A stretch of 12,095 nt of DNA from Mucilaginibacter sp. UBA5151 (lineage in GTDB: Bacteria > Bacteroidota > Bacteroidia > Sphingobacteriales > Sphingobacteriaceae). Every line of letters starts with the position of its first letter. Positions within the stretch are counted from its first letter, which is position 1. The notes under the pieces are model-generated. The model was given only the letters and a program-made list of their open reading frames with translations, made no database searches and had not been told where the DNA came from. Below are positions 1 through 6,104 of the stretch, piece by piece. The stretch spans positions 74,605-86,699 of the forward strand of contig DHXR01000037.1 in NCBI GenBank assembly GCA_002413785.1. The letters run 5' to 3'. The position numbers and the translations under genes are program-made.

Positions 1-1
1 G

Positions 2-21
2 TCCTTAACTTAATAGCATTC
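2..21. repeat. Fragment of a dispersed repeat (TCCTTAACTTAAT core)
   Basis: These 20 bases closely match the right terminal inverted repeat of the element at 1931-2152: both read TCCTTAACTTAAT followed by a short variable step and CATT. This suggests that the window edge cuts through, or just passes, a second and more diverged copy of that repeat family. Only one arm is visible here, so the extent of the copy cannot be judged. Confidence 0.4.
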
Positions 22-65
22 AGACGACCCTGCGAAGACGAAAATGGGGTTATTTATCTCCTAAA

Positions 66-96
66 TTGTATTCCTGATACTAATCGCTTAACTTTG
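66..96 (+). promoter_or_regulatory. Bacteroidota-type promoter, apparently leaderless
   Basis: TTG at 66-68 and TAACTTTG at 89-96 are separated by 20 bases. They match the Bacteroidota housekeeping pattern of a -33 TTG and a -7 TAnnTTTG box with 19-21 bases between. The ATG of the next gene is at 102, only five bases after the box, so transcription would begin at or within a few bases of the start codon. That would make the mRNA leaderless or nearly so. Confidence 0.5.
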
Positions 97-101
97 TTAT
101 T

Positions 102-302
102 ATGGAAACTTTGATCATAAACGTTCCGGAAAAAAAGAGCACTTTGGTAAAACAACTACTAAAGGAGTTGGGGGTTACCATACAAAATAAAACAGCGGCC
201 AAACAAATGGCTGAAGAAATTAATAAAAGCATTAAGCCCGGAGTAAAACCCAGTCTGGATGAAATTGTGGCAGAAGTGAGAGCAGCGCGGTCAAAACAAT
301 AG
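102..302 (+). CDS. Small antitoxin-like protein, 66 residues, no partner toxin
   Basis: The product begins METLIINVPEKKS, has an amphipathic middle (residues about 13-45) and a charged helical end (DEIVAEVRAARSKQ). In my recollection of Bacteroidota genomes, small proteins of this shape often precede PIN- or RelE-type toxin genes, but I cannot name a family with certainty. No toxin follows: the only ATG close behind the stop (305) opens a 17-codon frame with no toxin likeness, and two hairpins come next. It may be an orphan antitoxin or part of a decayed pair. The start is fixed by the promoter box five bases upstream and by the METLI opening, which recurs in the broken ORF at 10405. Translation without an untranslated leader is likely. 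Function is unproven. Confidence 0.65.
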   Translation: METLIINVPEKKSTLVKQLLKELGVTIQNKTAAKQMAEEINKSIKPGVKPSLDEIVAEVRAARSKQ

Positions 303-318
303 TTATGATTGTCCACGC

Positions 319-361
319 GTGCCGCCTGGGCACACAAAAATTTAAGCGGAACGCTTAAATT
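319..361. terminator. Two tandem hairpins after the antitoxin-like gene
   Basis: The first hairpin pairs GTGCC (319-323) with GGCAC (329-333). The second is a perfect 10-bp stem, AATTTAAGCG (339-348) and CGCTTAAATT (352-361), with a GAA loop. They begin 17 bases after the stop codon and could end the upstream transcript, although no long T run follows. A REP-like repeat is the alternative. Confidence 0.45.
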
Positions 362-517
362 AAACAGCCTGTAGCTATTTTGAAGATAAATGCCCATATT
401 TATAGCATGCCATGCAAGGCCTCAACCGATGAGCTTTATTTTATTACGTAAACCTTAATGGAATTTAAACCAAACACTTGAATAGGCGAGAGGGTAGACA
501 ATTAACAGCAATACAAT

Positions 518-1195
518 ATGAAATACACAGGACTTTTAAGCTTAACTTTTGGACTGTTTCTTTTTGGGTGCAGTTCTAATATTAAATCAAACGATTCGAC
601 AAAAGCCAATGCTGATATTAAATATAAAGCTTCGGCAAAGACCAATTCTGAAACGATAAAATTGTCTAATGATTATAAAGACAAAGATGAGATTCGGGCG
701 CTTATCAGACAGGTGCTTAAATGGGGTGATTCTAAAAGTTCAATTGAATTGCTTCCAATTGTGAGTAAAGACAGCATTTGCGTTGGATTTGATTTTGACA
801 AGCAAAATCAGAATCTTGAAAAATTAAGAAAGACCGGATTTTTCGCTGATGAGTTTATTGATAACTACAACCAAATTATTCAGACACTTGACAAAAAAAT
901 AAAAAACAAAGAATTCGAAAAGTGGAATATTTATGAACTTCCAACATTTAATTTTTACAATGATGTAAATCCCTGGTGTTTATGCCAGGATAATCTCTCG
1001 TGGGATAATGTAGAAGTTGAAATTATTAAACTTAGTAACGATAAAGGGGAATTGAAATGGAACTGGGGAAAACTTGATTCAGGCACTGATTCGAGTTGGA
1101 AAGATTTTTCCTATACATTTAGGGTAGTAAAAGTGGATAGCAAATGGAAAATTTCCTATTTGCAAGGATTTGGTTATAAGGAAAGTATAAGGTAA
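518..1195 (+). CDS. Hypothetical lipoprotein, 225 residues
   Basis: The protein has a short signal peptide (residues 1-17) ending in the lipobox LFGC with Cys18 as the likely lipidated residue, so it should be anchored in a membrane facing the periplasm or cell surface. A polar low-complexity linker (residues 19-50) follows. The folded part (about 52-225) is rich in Trp and Asp, with a WCLCQD segment near residue 152 and a C-terminal beta-rich stretch (TFRVVKVDSKWKISYLQGFG). The last part resembles NTF2/DUF3828-like small secreted domains, but I do not recognise a specific family. No operon partner is adjacent: 215 bases separate it from the upstream gene, and the next gene is convergent. The local sequence is AT-richer than the Mla operon. 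Confidence 0.8.
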   Translation: MKYTGLLSLTFGLFLFGCSSNIKSNDSTKANADIKYKASAKTNSETIKLSNDYKDKDEIRALIRQVLKWGDSKSSIELLPIVSKDSICVGFDFDKQNQNLEKLRKTGFFADEFIDNYNQIIQTLDKKIKNKEFEKWNIYELPTFNFYNDVNPWCLCQDNLSWDNVEVEIIKLSNDKGELKWNWGKLDSGTDSSWKDFSYTFRVVKVDSKWKISYLQGFGYKESIR

Positions 1196-1331
1196 TAGAG
1201 AAATAAAAAACACAATCTGGTGTAAATAGGTCGGACAGGGGAGAAGTTACAACACAATCTCGCATACCATACTCTATAGTATATTATGGTCCTAAGGCGA
1301 TTCAGTATTTGTGTATTAATAAATACAGAAA
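1196..1331. other. Intergenic stretch between convergent genes
   Basis: I see no gene here. A weak imperfect hairpin built on CCATA and TATGG lies near 1266-1290 and might serve as the terminator of the lipoprotein gene, but it lacks a T run. An 80-residue minus-strand frame across this area also runs through the terminator at 1332-1354 and has no recognisable features. Confidence 0.4.
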
Positions 1332-1354
1332 AAGGTTGCCTATTTGGCAACCTT
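1332..1354 (-). terminator. Intrinsic terminator of the 89-residue gene
   Basis: A perfect 9-bp stem pairs AAGGTTGCC (1332-1340) with GGCAACCTT (1346-1354) around a five-base loop. Read on the minus strand, the 3' arm runs straight into a T tract, as an intrinsic terminator requires; on the plus strand no T run follows. It sits about 45 bases after the stop of the minus-strand gene at 1400-1669. Confidence 0.8.
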
Positions 1355-1399
1355 ATGTCAATAAAGAACTTTCTTGATTTTGAAATTACACGTAATATC

Positions 1400-1669
1400 T
1401 TATAAACCTGGCTCATGATCTATCATTCTGCCGGTTTTACGTCCGTGCCTGCCAGCGCTTACAAAGTCCGTTTCTGCATTGCCGAAAGATGGAAACTCAT
1501 GTGGGTTAGGTGGAGTGACATCATGCTCCTCGCTATAAGAGATATCACCACCGCTTTGAGCTTGCTCTAATTCATGAGGATAGTCCGGTCTTTGCTCTTC
1601 CGATTTTTTCTTTTCGGGAATTTCGTTTGCACCCTTTTGTTTCGTGGATTTCTGATTTTTAGACTTCAT
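1400..1669 (-). CDS. Small hydrophilic, probably disordered protein, 89 residues
   Basis: The product is almost entirely charged or polar. It has a Lys/Gln-rich N-terminus (MKSKNQKSTKQKG), an acidic middle (residues about 18-50), a Pro/His/Glu stretch (DVTPPNPHEFPSFG) and a basic Gly-rich end (RHGRKTGRMIDHEPGL). It has no signal peptide, no membrane segment and few hydrophobic residues, so it is probably cytosolic and intrinsically disordered. Similar short proteins ending in DHEPG-type sequences are, as I remember, common in Mucilaginibacter and Pedobacter with no known function. The ATG is preceded by an A-rich leader rather than a clear Shine-Dalgarno. A strong terminator follows, so it is likely a single-gene transcript. 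It could be a stress protein, but nothing in the sequence demonstrates that. Confidence 0.7.
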   Translation of the reverse strand: MKSKNQKSTKQKGANEIPEKKKSEEQRPDYPHELEQAQSGGDISYSEEHDVTPPNPHEFPSFGNAETDFVSAGRHGRKTGRMIDHEPGL

Positions 1670-1808
1670 GATCTTTTTAATTTATAATTGATGAAACCTT
1701 CGTTTCCATTAATTTGTTTCTCAAAGTGTGAATTATGCAACTAATTACAAAAGTTGTGCAAAACTTGATTTTACAAAAGCGTTTAATTTGCTTTCTATAT
1801 TCATTCAC

Positions 1809-1832
1809 TGTTCTGTATTAAATTACAGAACA
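1809..1832. promoter_or_regulatory. 24-base palindrome, possible operator
   Basis: A perfect 9-bp inverted repeat pairs TGTTCTGTA (1809-1817) with TACAGAACA (1824-1832) around TTAAAT. It lies about 140 bases upstream of the minus-strand gene start at 1669, in an AT-rich region. Its size and symmetry fit a dimeric repressor site, but a small hairpin repeat is equally possible. Confidence 0.3.
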
Positions 1833-1930
1833 AAGATTTGACGGGTAATTTCAAAAATGACTTATTTTCAGACGCAAAATGTTTTGACAATAAGTATTAA
1901 ATTAAAATTAATCAGTATGACACTTGCGGT

Positions 1931-2152
1931 CAATGTCATTAAGTTAAGGAAACCCTTGTGATTTAGCCCCCTCTAAATCTCCCCCGGTTGGGGAGACTTT
2001 AGCTGCGCTCGTGTTGATTTTTTTTAAGTCCTCCCAACCGGGGAGGACTATTCACGTAATTATTTTTTTTAAAAGGTGTTCATGAGGGCTTTGCCGTTTA
2101 GGGGCTAAAAAGCTTTGGCGGAGGAGTAAATTTCCTTAACTTAATGACATTG
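1931..2152. mobile_element. MITE-like element of 222 bp with 22-bp inverted ends
   Basis: The bases at 1931-1952 are the exact reverse complement of 2131-2152 over 22 positions. Inside lie three short perfect hairpins: GATTTAG/CTAAATC (1960-1979), TCTCCCC/GGGGAGA (1978-1996) and AGTCCTCCC/GGGAGGACT (2027-2049). The last two share a CCCGGTTGGG core in opposite orientation. TTTAGCCCC (1962-1970) can also pair with GGGGCTAAA (2101-2109). Bases 2080-2100 match the core of the 81-bp repeats around the GH51 gene. There is no coding capacity, so the element would need a transposase in trans. I could not define target duplications. It may instead be an assembly of REP-like hairpins. Confidence 0.55.
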
Positions 2153-2194
2153 CGCTTGCGGGGGCGCTTGTGTGCCGGCGAAATGTTTGTGATG

Positions 2195-2230
2195 TAACAA
2201 AGCCTGGCCAAAGAGCGCCGTGCTTTGTTA
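2195..2230. repeat. Hairpin with TAACAAAGC arms
   Basis: TAACAAAGC at 2195-2203 pairs perfectly with GCTTTGTTA at 2222-2230 across an 18-base spacer that has some inner pairing. An eight-T run begins at 2243, too far away for a classical terminator. The arm sequence is echoed at the window end near 12031-12040 (GGCTTTGTTA), suggesting a dispersed repeat. Confidence 0.4.
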
Positions 2231-2283
2231 TTTAGCGAGTTCTTTTTTTTGGCAGGCAGCTATATTTTCATGGCTATAAGTCC

Positions 2284-2314
2284 TTGCAAATCCCCGCCAA
2301 ATTTCGTATTTTTG
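2284..2314 (+). promoter_or_regulatory. Bacteroidota-type promoter in the repeat-rich region
   Basis: TTG at 2284-2286 and TATTTTTG at 2307-2314 are separated by 20 bases, a full match to the -33/-7 pattern. A transcript starting near 2320 would enter a 27-codon ORF and then the tandem palindromes at 2486-2637. No recognisable gene lies downstream on this strand before 3106. Confidence 0.45.
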
Positions 2315-2324
2315 ATAAAATCCA

Positions 2325-2408
2325 ATGGCGTTAAGTTTTCACCCGGCAGCAGGTGCTGCAAAAACGGGGCTGCAAAATATTTCGCCGCAAAAAGCCAATT
2401 TTTCATAG
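2325..2408 (+). CDS. Possible 27-residue small ORF
   Basis: An ATG ten bases after the promoter box opens a 27-codon frame, MALSFHPAAG... to NFS, ending in TAG. I do not recognise the peptide. A weak hairpin, AAAAAGC (2389-2395) with GCTTTTT (2408-2414) and further T residues, overlaps its stop and might end the transcript. It could be a leader peptide, the stub of a decayed gene, or chance; the promoter spacing is the only real support. A longer frame at 2225-2509 covers the same region but has a Phe-rich, unconvincing product. Confidence 0.2.
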   Translation: MALSFHPAAGAAKTGLQNISPQKANFS

Positions 2409-2485
2409 CTTTTTTTGTTTTCTTTGAAGTGTTTTTATATATTTATTTGATATACAGTATTTTAAATAAAATAACAGCCGATATT

Positions 2486-2637
2486 TTACGAGGGGCTAAA
2501 CGCGTTTAGCTCCTCAAACGGTAAAAATTACGAGGAGCTAAACGCATTTAGCCTCTCAAACCGAAAAAATTACGAGGGGCTAAACGTATTTAGCCTCTCA
2601 AACCGAAAAAATTACGAGGGGCTAAACGCATTTAGCC
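2486..2637. repeat. Tandem array of a 42-bp palindromic unit, 3.6 copies
   Basis: Units begin with TTACGAG at 2486, 2528, 2570 and 2612, an exact 42-base period; the fourth copy stops matching after TTTAGCC near 2637. Each unit contains GCTAAA, four central bases and TTTAGC, flanked by GAGG and C/T-rich arms, giving a hairpin with an 8-11 bp stem. In the first copy the centre is CGCG and the stem is nearly perfect apart from one G-T pair. Units are separated by an A-rich linker (CAAACCGAAAAAA). The array lies between a good plus-strand promoter and the HTCS remnant. Confidence 0.9.
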
Positions 2638-2674
2638 TGGCAGAATTATGAAAAAACAGAGCGGGGGCAAGGCA

Positions 2675-2691
2675 GCCGGGTAAACCCGGGC
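2675..2691 (-). terminator. GC-rich hairpin after the HTCS remnant
   Basis: CCGGGT (2676-2681) pairs with ACCCGG (2684-2689) around AA, with flanking G and C partly extending the stem. It lies about ten bases beyond the minus-strand stop at 2701, where a terminator would be expected. A TTTTTT run occurs on the minus strand only some 20 bases later, so the assignment is tentative. Confidence 0.35.
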
Positions 2692-2700
2692 AGTAAAAAC

Positions 2701-2922
2701 TTAACCGGCAACCTCTTCTTCACCCATGCTCTCCACATACCTTGATGGTATGGTATTGTACTCGGCCTTAAATGATTTTACAAAGTACTTCTGGCTCTTA
2801 AAGCCCACTTTATGGCAGATCTGCGATAAGCCATTGTTGATATCAAGGTGCGAAAATTGAAATTGGTTATTTTGCGCTTTCGAAAAAGCGCTCCAAAACA
2901 GCACCCAAAGGCACAATATCAT
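2701..2922 (-). pseudogene. Hybrid two-component system (HTCS) remnant: N-terminus fused to AraC-type C-terminus
   Basis: The 73-residue frame joins two unrelated ends of one protein type. Residues 1-16 are a signal peptide, and residues 17-34 (QNNQFQFSHLDINNGLSQ) are the opening of the periplasmic Reg_prop/Y_Y_Y sensor found in HTCS regulators. Residues 35-62 (ICHKVGFKSQKYFVKSFKAE and beyond) are the second helix-turn-helix of an AraC-family DNA-binding domain, followed by a normal-looking C-terminus. Intact HTCS proteins are usually over 1,200 residues and carry beta-propeller repeats, a transmembrane segment, histidine kinase and receiver domains between these ends; all are missing. The frame is kept across the junction at about 2815-2832. 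HTCS proteins normally activate polysaccharide utilisation genes; this remnant cannot sense or phosphorylate. Whether it is still expressed is unknown. Confidence 0.85.
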
Positions 2923-3105
2923 TTTTTTACATTTAATAGACGTGTTTTTCAGGCAATAAGCATTTATTTAAATGATTTAAACTTAGGTTTGCACCGGGGT
3001 TAAAGGCAAATAAAGATTTCACTTATGATACTTTTATTTCATTTTATTGGCAAGTTTTTTGGCTTAATAAATTAGTTTAAAAAGTTTTTGCTCATATTGT
3101 AATAA

Positions 3106-3915
3106 ATGAATACTGAGAACAACACACCGGCGCCGGCACAAAAAAAGGATAATACAATTAAACGCCGCATTACGGGTTTCTTTACGGATCTTTATAAGAT
3201 CCACTTGTTTATTGTGCGCTTTTTTAAGGAAGCTTTTGTGCCGCCCTTTGAATTTAAAGAGATAGTAAGGCAATGTTATGAAGTAGGCGTACGCTCATTT
3301 GCGTTAATATCAGTCACCGGTTTTATTGTCGGTTTTATTTTTACCAAACAGTCGCGCCCATCACTGGCAAGTTTCGGGGCAAATTCATGGCTGCCTTCGC
3401 TGGTATCCATAGCCATTATGCGTGCGCTGGCACCCCTGGTTACAGCGCTGATAGCCTCGGGTAAGGTTGGCTCAAGTATCGGGGCCGAATTAAGCTCAAT
3501 GCGGGTAACCGAACAAATTGACGCAATGGAAGTATCGGGCACCAACCCATTTAAATTTTTGGTGTGTACCCGGGTACTGGCAACCACCCTGGCCATACCT
3601 ATTTTAGCCACTTATACCGCTTTAATAGGCATGTTAGGCGGGTATTTGAACGTCAGCATGAATGAAGGGGTTAGCTATACCGCTTTTGTTGATCAGTTTT
3701 TTCGGCCACTCATGTTTCTTGATTTTACGTCGTCCCTCATTAAATCAATAGTATTCGGTTTTACCATTGGTATTGTTGGCTGTTACCAGGGCTTTTATTC
3801 AAAAGAAGGGACCGAGGGCGTTGGCAAGGCGGCAAACGGAGCTGTAGTAACGGCCATGTTCCTGGTTTTTATAGAGGAAATTATTATCGTACAAATTACC
3901 AGTAACTTTCGCTGA
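3106..3915 (+). CDS. mlaE: MlaE-family ABC transporter permease
   Basis: This 269-residue protein is the inner-membrane permease of an MCE-type (Mla) phospholipid transporter. About 45 polar, basic residues precede the MlaE domain. Hydrophobic segments lie near 62-80, 97-118, 157-182, 213-232 and 245-265. The family hallmark occupies residues 117-147 (ASGKVGSSIGAEL, then MRVTEQIDAM), with a second conserved stretch GTEGVGKAANGAVV at 235-248. The ATPase gene follows after 13 bases and the MCE protein gene after that, so the three form an operon. No STAS protein (MlaB), periplasmic carrier (MlaC) or outer-membrane MlaA gene is adjacent; these may be elsewhere or absent. The promoter is unclear; a weak box (AGTTTTTG, 3083-3090) lies 21 bases after a TTG. 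Direction of lipid movement cannot be read from sequence. Confidence 0.92.
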   Translation: MNTENNTPAPAQKKDNTIKRRITGFFTDLYKIHLFIVRFFKEAFVPPFEFKEIVRQCYEVGVRSFALISVTGFIVGFIFTKQSRPSLASFGANSWLPSLVSIAIMRALAPLVTALIASGKVGSSIGAELSSMRVTEQIDAMEVSGTNPFKFLVCTRVLATTLAIPILATYTALIGMLGGYLNVSMNEGVSYTAFVDQFFRPLMFLDFTSSLIKSIVFGFTIGIVGCYQGFYSKEGTEGVGKAANGAVVTAMFLVFIEEIIIVQITSNFR

Positions 3916-3928
3916 TTGCAAGCCCAAT

Positions 3929-4702
3929 ATGGAAAAAGCAAAAGCAAATATCGATTATACAAAAACCGTGATCAGCATCAGGGGCCTGGAAAAATCATTT
4001 GAAGATTTTGCGGTTTTGCGGGGAATTGACCTTGACCTGCACCAGGGTGAAAACCTTGTGGTGCTGGGACGCTCCGGCTCGGGGAAATCTGTACTTATAA
4101 AACTTATTTCGGGTCTTTTAAAACCCGATAAAGGCACCATTGAAGTTTTGGGGAAGGATGTGTGCTGTTTAAGTGATAAAGAATTGCGTGAATTGCGCAT
4201 CAGGATGGGTTTTTCGTTTCAAAGCAGCGCATTGTACGATAGTATGACGGTGCGTAAAAACCTGGAATTTCCGCTGGTTCGGAACCAGAAACAGCTTGGC
4301 CGGAAGGAGATCGACGCTGCGGTTGAATCAGTATTGGACGCCGTGGGCCTTTCGCAAACTATAAACCAAATGCCGGCGGAATTATCGGGGGGGCAGCGTA
4401 AGCGGATAGGAATTGCGCGAACGCTTATCCTCAACCCCGAGATCATGCTTTATGATGAACCAACGGGGGGCCTCGACCCGATCACCTGTACGGAGATCAA
4501 TGACCTGATCAATGAAGTGCAGCAACGGTACCATACCTCATCTATTATTATTACACATGATCTTACCTGTGCAAAGTCAACCGGCGACCGCATTGCGATG
4601 CTGATAGACGGTAAATTTCAGCGGACAGGCAGTTTTGAGGAAGTTTTTGAGACTAAAGACGAACGGATAAAACCTTTTTTTGATTATAATTTTATACAAT
4701 AG
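3929..4702 (+). CDS. mlaF: MlaF-like ABC transporter ATP-binding protein
   Basis: This is the cytosolic ATPase that powers the MlaE permease. All nucleotide-binding motifs are intact in the 257-residue protein: Walker A GRSGSGKS at 47-54, Q-loop Gln98, signature LSGGQ at 152-156, Walker B IMLYDEP with Asp176 and Glu177, D-loop GGLD at 180-183, and H-loop His210. The ELSGGQRKR and DPIT segments are typical of the MlaF/Ttg2A subgroup rather than sugar or peptide importers. The gene starts 13 bases after mlaE and ends 17 bases before the MCE gene, indicating co-transcription. The length is slightly under the E. coli protein's, with no long C-terminal extension. Confidence 0.94.
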   Translation: MEKAKANIDYTKTVISIRGLEKSFEDFAVLRGIDLDLHQGENLVVLGRSGSGKSVLIKLISGLLKPDKGTIEVLGKDVCCLSDKELRELRIRMGFSFQSSALYDSMTVRKNLEFPLVRNQKQLGRKEIDAAVESVLDAVGLSQTINQMPAELSGGQRKRIGIARTLILNPEIMLYDEPTGGLDPITCTEINDLINEVQQRYHTSSIIITHDLTCAKSTGDRIAMLIDGKFQRTGSFEEVFETKDERIKPFFDYNFIQ

Positions 4703-4719
4703 ATATTATACCATATATT

Positions 4720-5703
4720 ATGGCTACTCCAGAAAATAAGAAAGCATTAGCAGTTGGCATATTTTTAGCGCTTGGCATCGTTGTATTTGTAATTGGCGTT
4801 TTCACGCTTGGCGGTCAGCAAAAAAGTTTTGAAAAAAGTATTTATATCAGCGCGGTATTTAATGATGTGGCCGGTTTAAAAAAAGGCAACGATGTTTGGT
4901 TCTCAGGCGTTAAGGTGGGCACTATAAGCGAAATAAAGTTTGTGGGTATAGCACAGGTCAAAGTAAAAATGAGGGTTGACCAGGCCACCCAGCAGTATAT
5001 CCACCGCAATTCCGGCGTGCATATCGGTTCCGACGGCTTGATTGGCAACAAACTCATTGTTATTGATGGGGGAAGCCCGCAGGCCCCGGTGGTGCAGGAT
5101 GGTGATGCATTGCAGGTAGAAAAACTGCCCTCAACCGATGATATTTTGAAAACCCTGCAGCTAAACAACCAGAACCTGCTTGCCATTACTACGGATTTTA
5201 AACTGCTTAGCCATAAAATTTTACAGGGAAAAGGTACCGTTGGCGCCTTAATGGCTGATAGTGTGATGGGTATGCAGTTACGTCATTCAATGAGTAATTT
5301 ACAGGCGGCCACTTCGGGCGCGGCACAGCTGGCGGTTCAGCTTGACCAGTTTGGTAAACGATTAAATACAAAGGGCGGCTTTGCCGATAAACTGCTTACC
5401 GATACAATGACCTTTAACAGGGTAAAAGGCGCGGTTGCCCAGTTACAGCAGGCCGCCGCCAATGCAACTACATTAACCAATAACCTCAACAAAGCCAGTA
5501 ATAAGCTAAACACCACCGATAATACATTAGGCGAATTATTGAACGACCCGAAAGGCGCCGCACAAGTACAATCAACATTGAAAAACCTGCAGGAAAGCTC
5601 CGTTAAATTAAATGACGACCTGGAAGCCCTGCAGCATAACTTTTTGCTTAAAGGTTTCTTCAAGGCTAAGGCGAAAGCGAAAGCGGATAGTCTTAAGAAG
5701 TGA
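4720..5703 (+). CDS. mlaD: MlaD-family MCE domain protein
   Basis: This 327-residue protein has one N-terminal membrane anchor (about residues 9-31) and a single MCE domain (about 42-117) with the hallmark VAGLKKGNDVWFSGVKVGTI. The remainder, about residues 140-310, is a long helical region rich in Gln, Asn, Leu and Thr (for example LQQAAANATTLTNNLNKA), ending in a Lys-rich tail. In known MCE systems such proteins form hexameric rings that bind lipid between inner membrane and periplasm; the helical extension may form a needle or barrel as in longer MCE proteins. E. coli MlaD is about 180 residues, so this one is considerably extended, which is common in Bacteroidota. It is the last gene of the operon; repeat-rich sequence follows. 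Confidence 0.9.
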   Translation: MATPENKKALAVGIFLALGIVVFVIGVFTLGGQQKSFEKSIYISAVFNDVAGLKKGNDVWFSGVKVGTISEIKFVGIAQVKVKMRVDQATQQYIHRNSGVHIGSDGLIGNKLIVIDGGSPQAPVVQDGDALQVEKLPSTDDILKTLQLNNQNLLAITTDFKLLSHKILQGKGTVGALMADSVMGMQLRHSMSNLQAATSGAAQLAVQLDQFGKRLNTKGGFADKLLTDTMTFNRVKGAVAQLQQAAANATTLTNNLNKASNKLNTTDNTLGELLNDPKGAAQVQSTLKNLQESSVKLNDDLEALQHNFLLKGFFKAKAKAKADSLKK

Positions 5704-5873
5704 TTGGAGGTTAGAGATCAGAGGTTAGTTTTTTAGTCCGAAAGTAAGTAAAGTCCGAAAGAAAAAAGGCTCTATAACGATTTGTATGTGTAAGCATTTC
5801 ATCCCGATAGCTATCGGGAAACGTAAGAAAATTGTTATTATAATGATAAAATATGGTTTTCTAAGACACCGAA
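5704..5873. repeat. Short direct repeats and an 18-bp perfect palindrome
   Basis: After the MCE gene come two copies of AGGTTAG within 5708-5728 and two copies of AGTCCGAAAG (5735-5744 and 5752-5761). A perfect 18-bp palindrome built from CCCGATAG and CTATCGGG lies at 5802-5819. I recall CCCGATAGCTATCGGG as a frequent dispersed word in Bacteroidota intergenic DNA, but I cannot count it here. No gene is seen. Confidence 0.6.
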
Positions 5874-6040
5874 GAGGCGTAGCCTCGATAAATATCCGCC
5901 CATTGGCGGACGGATTTTAATCCGTTGAAAACGGTAAGAAGGAAAATATTAAGATCCGCCAATGGGCGGACTCTTAATATTGAATTCATGTAACAACGGG
6001 TTAAAACCCGTTGCTACAAAATGTTTCGAGCCGAAGGCTC
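5874..6040. repeat. Cluster of six short REP-like hairpins
   Basis: Six stems follow one another: GAGGC/GCCTC (5874-5886), TCCGCC/GGCGGA (5895-5910), CGGATT/AATCCG (5911-5924), a 16-bp stem with one bulge (5945-5981), CAACGGGTT/AACCCGTTG (5994-6013) and GAGCC/GGCTC (6028-6040). The core of the second (5895-5910) recurs as its exact reverse complement inside the fourth (5955-5970), so these two can also pair across a 60-base distance. The cluster separates the end of the Mla operon from the convergent gene at 6105 and may stop transcription from both sides. The modular look resembles REP sequences moved by IS200-like (RAYT) transposases. Confidence 0.75.
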
Positions 6041-6104
6041 TATAAAAGGATAACCCATACAAACCGTCAACCGGAAAATAGAACATTCCAACTTTCCAAC
6101 AACA

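Noticed and set aside
1174..1416. 80-residue minus-strand frame downstream of the hydrophilic protein gene
   Set aside because: It runs through the clear terminator at 1332-1354, overlaps the ends of two better genes, and its product has no recognisable feature.
2225..2509. 94-residue plus-strand frame
   Set aside because: It starts inside a hairpin region and ends inside the tandem repeat array; the Phe-rich product looks like translated AT-rich DNA, and the promoter at 2284-2314 lies inside it.
2486..2637. CRISPR array
   Set aside because: The 42-bp units are contiguous copies with a constant linker and no variable spacers, and no cas gene is present.
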